DNA of 64,000 nucleotides from Lumnitzera littorea (Eukaryota; Streptophyta; Magnoliopsida; Myrtales; Combretaceae), in NCBI GenBank assembly GCA_024138015.1, contig JAMXBB010000004.1:105816527-105880526 (forward strand), read 5' to 3'. Under the pieces are notes generated by a model. It ran no database searches and was not told the DNA's origin. It saw only the letters and a list, made by a program, of their open reading frames with translations. The translations under genes and the position numbers were made by a program. This document shows positions 60,541 through 64,000 of the stretch, in pieces (the first letter of the stretch is position 1; every line of letters begins with the position of its first letter).

Positions 60541-62638
60541 ATGGTAAGAGACGATTTTGTTATTAAGAGCCTCTTAATGTGTTTGTATGCAAACATGCAA
60601 AACACTTAGCAAAAATATTGTGGCTATTCATATTTTCTAGAAATGATTATATGTTTATTTCTTATTGTTACATTTCACATGTTTTAATTACCTAAAGCCA
60701 AAGCATTTTATTTTTTCCTTGTTAGGCACATTTTACTCCATTAAAACGCCCAATGACACATCTTATTTTTTATTTGTTAAAGCTTTTGTGTTATCATCCG
60801 ATCATGTCATATTAGAATCGTTGAAAATGCTTTGGTAAGGGTTTTTTTTATGGATCTTTTACTTTGATTACGGTAGTCCTAGTACATTTCAAATAAATTT
60901 TGTTCTCATTTGATGTAATTTTATACAAAACATTATTGAATCTCGTTAGAATTCAATTCCTTGAAATTCTATTAACAATCCATTGTTCTGTAATTTTATG
61001 ATATGGGAAGCTAATAATTATAGGATACAAAATGATATATAACCCGTAGATTAAGGATGAAAGAAATTTAGATTTGAATTTCCATAAGCAGGTATGGATT
61101 TGAAGCTCACAGGAATATGGTCCAATCAAATGTATTACCAGAGGAGTGATACTAAATTCTTCTTCTTTTGTTTTTTCCCCTTTTTTTTTTTTTATTTATA
61201 GTCATTTTCCATTTAGTTTCATGGATTTTTATGTTCTTATGCAGGCGGTCGCATCTGCTGAAAAAATGTGGGACTCTTCTGAAGACTATTTACCTAGGTT
61301 TGAGAAGGGTGATCTTGTGATGTTTGGCTATAGGTGCAACTATGAGGAATTAGTTTTTAAGATCACTATGCTGTTCACATGCCTGACCATTATGGTACCT
61401 CCTGCCTCCTCGTACCTACTTTATGCATTCGTGAGGCTGTGGTGCGTTGTGCAGCTTCTTTCCTTCCTCCGCAATTGGAACAACAACGTGGAGGAGGAGC
61501 CTGAGCCTGCTGATACTAATAAGGTCGAAAAATGTCCCAGCGCGGGCACCGGTACCGGCACCGGCATCAATGACCCACTCCTTGCTAAGGAAGATCAAGT
61601 AAGTTGTCAATAGTAGCTATCCGATATCGAATCTTGTATCACAAAGATAGTGTTCTTGAAAGTATAATGTATACGCAAAACACGAGTAGGTAAATTAAAC
61701 AAAGTGAATAAATTGTAGATACGCCCATTATGTTTTCATTTAACCGCATCTCTTTGAAGTTGGGTGATTAGACATTAAAACTTAAGAATAGAAAAAAGTC
61801 GTTCTTTTTTAACTTTATTTTGCTTTCAGATAAAATTATAAAAATAAAAAAAAAATTACACAATAACAAAAAAAAAGAAGAAGAGAAAACTCTCTCTTTT
61901 TAAAAGACTTGGGAATCTCAAAGATAAGAGGTTAAGGAGCAAATTTAAAGAGGTAAGATCTTCATCTTGGTTTTGCCATTTGAGAAAAGTACCAACATTG
62001 GTTTTCCACTTTACTTACTTTTCCATTTGATATTATTTACCCTTTAATTTTCTGTTCAAGTCCTCATTTTGTTGCTTTTTTTCGTTTTTTAAATTATCTA
62101 TTTCGGTCTTTTCGCCATTTCAAAATGACAAAATAGGTCTATCCATCGTGTCCAATAAAGATTCCATTTAAGATCAATAGTGACCAGCAATATCAGTTTG
62201 ACAAATATTTATTTTGTTAACAAAAGCAACCACATTGAGAAAATACAACAAAACCATTAATGGACATAATTGAAAACATATGGGATTCGAACAGAAAAAT
62301 CAAAATATAAAATAGTCAAATAAAAAGGTGGTAAAAGGCAGAGAAATTGAATATAAAAGTTCAAAGGATGAACGGCTCAAATAGGAAAATAGATAAAAGA
62401 TACTTTTGCTTTACAATTTACAGTTAAAGTTTGCGGTTATATAATTTTGTGTCATGATCATATGCAATTTTAAGGTTGAAAATTGGATATACTGGGTTTA
62501 GATAACAAATTGAAAAAAAAAAAAAAAAAAAAAGAGAAAGAATCAGAGTATTTCCTAAAAATGCATCGAAAAAAGGTACTCATGCAGGCCTATGTATGCT
62601 TTGTTTTGCAGAAAAGCGACCCAGCAGCTAACGTGTAA
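60541..62638 (+). CDS. Small hydrophobic-segment protein, unknown function (spliced)
   Basis: Exon 61245-61598 is bounded by TTATGCAG|GCGG and ATCAA|GTAAGT. The last exon, 62612-62638, follows TTGTTTTGCAG and ends at TAA; all junctions are phase 0. The proposed first coding exon is only ATG at 60541-60543, directly before the strong donor GTAAGAG. This gives a 127-residue protein: polar N-terminus (SAEKMWDSSEDYLPRFEKGD), hydrophobic residues about 37-73 (probably one or two membrane passes), then an acidic linker (EEEPEPAD), a Gly/Thr repeat and NDPLLAKEDQ, ending KSDPAANV. If the first exon is wrong, the start is probably Met9 (119 residues). GC content is above its surroundings. I do not recognise the family. 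Reading exon 2 alone as a 155-residue ORF uses intron sequence at both ends and is less likely. Confidence 0.7.
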
Positions 62639-62796
62639 GGACATCTTGCTGCCACTATGCGTAAACGAGAACCAGAGAAGAGAATTCCGCTGAAGAGCTG
62701 ATGTTCGTTGTTTCCATTTCCTTCGTTTGTTTAAGTGAGTGACTTGCATGTTCTGGTTAGTGTGAATGTGGCACTCTCGGATGTGAAAGAATGATG

Positions 62797-63566
62797 AAAT
62801 AATTATGTCAATAAATTGTTTGAGAAACTATTCTCAAATAATGCAGTTTCCTAAGGTTTGAGTATACATGATTCTTCATTAGCATCCAAAAAAACGTAAC
62901 TTTCCTCCATCCTATTTACTTTACTTTTTTCTTTTCTTTTCTTTTTTTCATTTTTCAAATATTTGAATCTCCATCCCACACAGTCAAAACTGTTTTGTAG
63001 AGGACAATTGGTTAAACGCTAGTTTATGAAGAAAGCCAGACGTCTCCTACTCCCGATGACAACCTTCTCATTCTCTGGCCATGGAGCGAATACCTCATAG
63101 CCTATCTTCAAATTAGATTCTTGGAAAACAATTCTTTTGCTAAGATTTTTAATTTATTTAAATAATGTGTTATTTACATCATATAAGACATCAAATCTAT
63201 CTTTCTTTAATATTATAGATACATGTATATAATGTTTGTACGTTCTACTCCTAAGCAAAATGTAGAATAATTATGTCAATAAATCTTTTAAGAGATTATT
63301 CTCAAATTATGCATTTTTCTAAAATTATTAAGTTGTTGATTATACATGAATCTTCATTACCATCCAAAGAAAACGTAACCTCCCTCCATTCTATTTCCTG
63401 CAATTCTTTTCTTTATTTTTCAAATATTTAACTTTTGGCATGATATTTTGAATTTATATAAATAATTTGTTATTTACATCATATAAGACACAAAATCTGT
63501 CTTTCTTTAACATTATAGATGATACACGTATATATGTTTGTGCATTCTACTCCTAAGGAAAATGTC
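62797..63566. repeat. Imperfect tandem duplication after the gene
   Basis: 62797-63266 (about 470 bp) is repeated at 63267-63566 (about 300 bp). The second copy lacks a segment of about 170 bp corresponding to about 62975-63135. Shared words are aattatgtcaataaat, cttcattagcatccaaa/cttcattaccatccaaa, ttatttacatcatataagac and ttctactcctaag. Both copies carry an aataaa motif, a possible polyadenylation signal for the upstream gene. Confidence 0.75.
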
Positions 63567-64000
63567 GAATAAGTAGACAATCTATAAACATGATATTATT
63601 TCAGTATTCTTTTCATATTACTTTTTTCATATTAAATTGTGTCAAGTAGAATACTTTTCTACATGAATTGTTCCCTTCGCATTTGGCCATTCCAATCTTG
63701 TTTCTTGAGAAAGAGTCATTCCTAAGTTCTGGTTGACAAAATGATCCACTCTAAAAATAAAAGTGCACGGCAAGAAATTCAGTCGATATTTTTTCTTATC
63801 TAATCTCTATAAGATAAAGAAAGACCCTTTCTTCATTATTTTCGTATAATCCATAATAAATGAATTTTTTTCTCGAAGAAAATAGCTGTTCTAAAATTTA
63901 TGAAACGATAGATTTTTCTCTCGCATTAGATGGATGCTCTTTTTCTTGTGCAACAGTAACTTATTCCAAAGCTATGGCTATCTAAAATCTGACCATTTCA
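63567..64000. other. Intergenic sequence
   Basis: No gene, RNA or element recognised up to the window edge. Confidence 0.4.

Noticed and set aside
61146..61613. Single-exon 155-residue ORF
   Set aside because: Its first 33 codons are a T-rich intron end and its last four codons read through a GTAAGT donor. The spliced model is better supported.

Overview
This window is AT-rich plant nuclear DNA, almost certainly from a eudicot. It is dominated by decayed, nested LTR retrotransposons of the Ty1/copia and Ty3/gypsy types, with CACTA and MITE-like fragments. Nothing is bacterial: there are no operons or long open frames, and the only intact genes found are short and spliced. The species cannot be named from what is visible. 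A 76-base run of N at 16234-16309 marks an assembly gap.

Region by region. Positions 1-11765 are gypsy debris: a chromovirus-like integrase tail, a Tat-like integrase, a short tandem repeat, a long antisense coding relic resembling the extra ORF of Tat elements, and an LTR-like end. A 3.0-kb solo LTR (5845-8860, TSD CCGAT) sits inside the antisense relic. Positions 11766-26230 hold MITE-like DNA, a 2-kb LTR (14389-16409), an array of about 25 units of 80 bp (16560-18555) and unassigned AT-rich sequence. The first convincing host gene is at 26797-27606 on the minus strand. It is a three-exon gene for an 85-residue secreted precursor whose C-terminal region matches the PSY family of tyrosine-sulfated peptide hormones.

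Positions 28174-36087 are a complete but dead copia element (minus), split in its reverse transcriptase by a second copy of the 3-kb solo LTR (29651-32559, TSD CCATG, opposite orientation to the first). Positions 36088-42635 are mostly unassigned, with a copia gag relic (minus) carrying a small element flanked by a 9-bp direct repeat. Positions 42636-47721 are a second full-length dead copia (plus). Positions 47722-51205 contain a foldback element and a copia gag fragment (plus). Positions 51215-55725 are a third, 5'-truncated copia (minus) carrying a solo LTR (52059-53557) related to the 14389-16409 LTR.

Positions 55726-60300 are repeat-derived, including a CACTA-type element (59024-59935). 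The second likely host gene is at 60541-62638 (plus). It encodes a small protein of about 127 residues with one hydrophobic segment and no family I recognise; its coding exon and last exon are well supported by splice sites, its first exon is inferred. A partial tandem duplication (62797-63566) follows its stop codon.

The layout is that of a gene-poor repetitive segment in which the two small host genes survive in gaps between retrotransposon nests. The nesting gives relative ages: the copia elements are older, and the solo LTRs inside them with perfect or nearly recognisable target duplications are younger.
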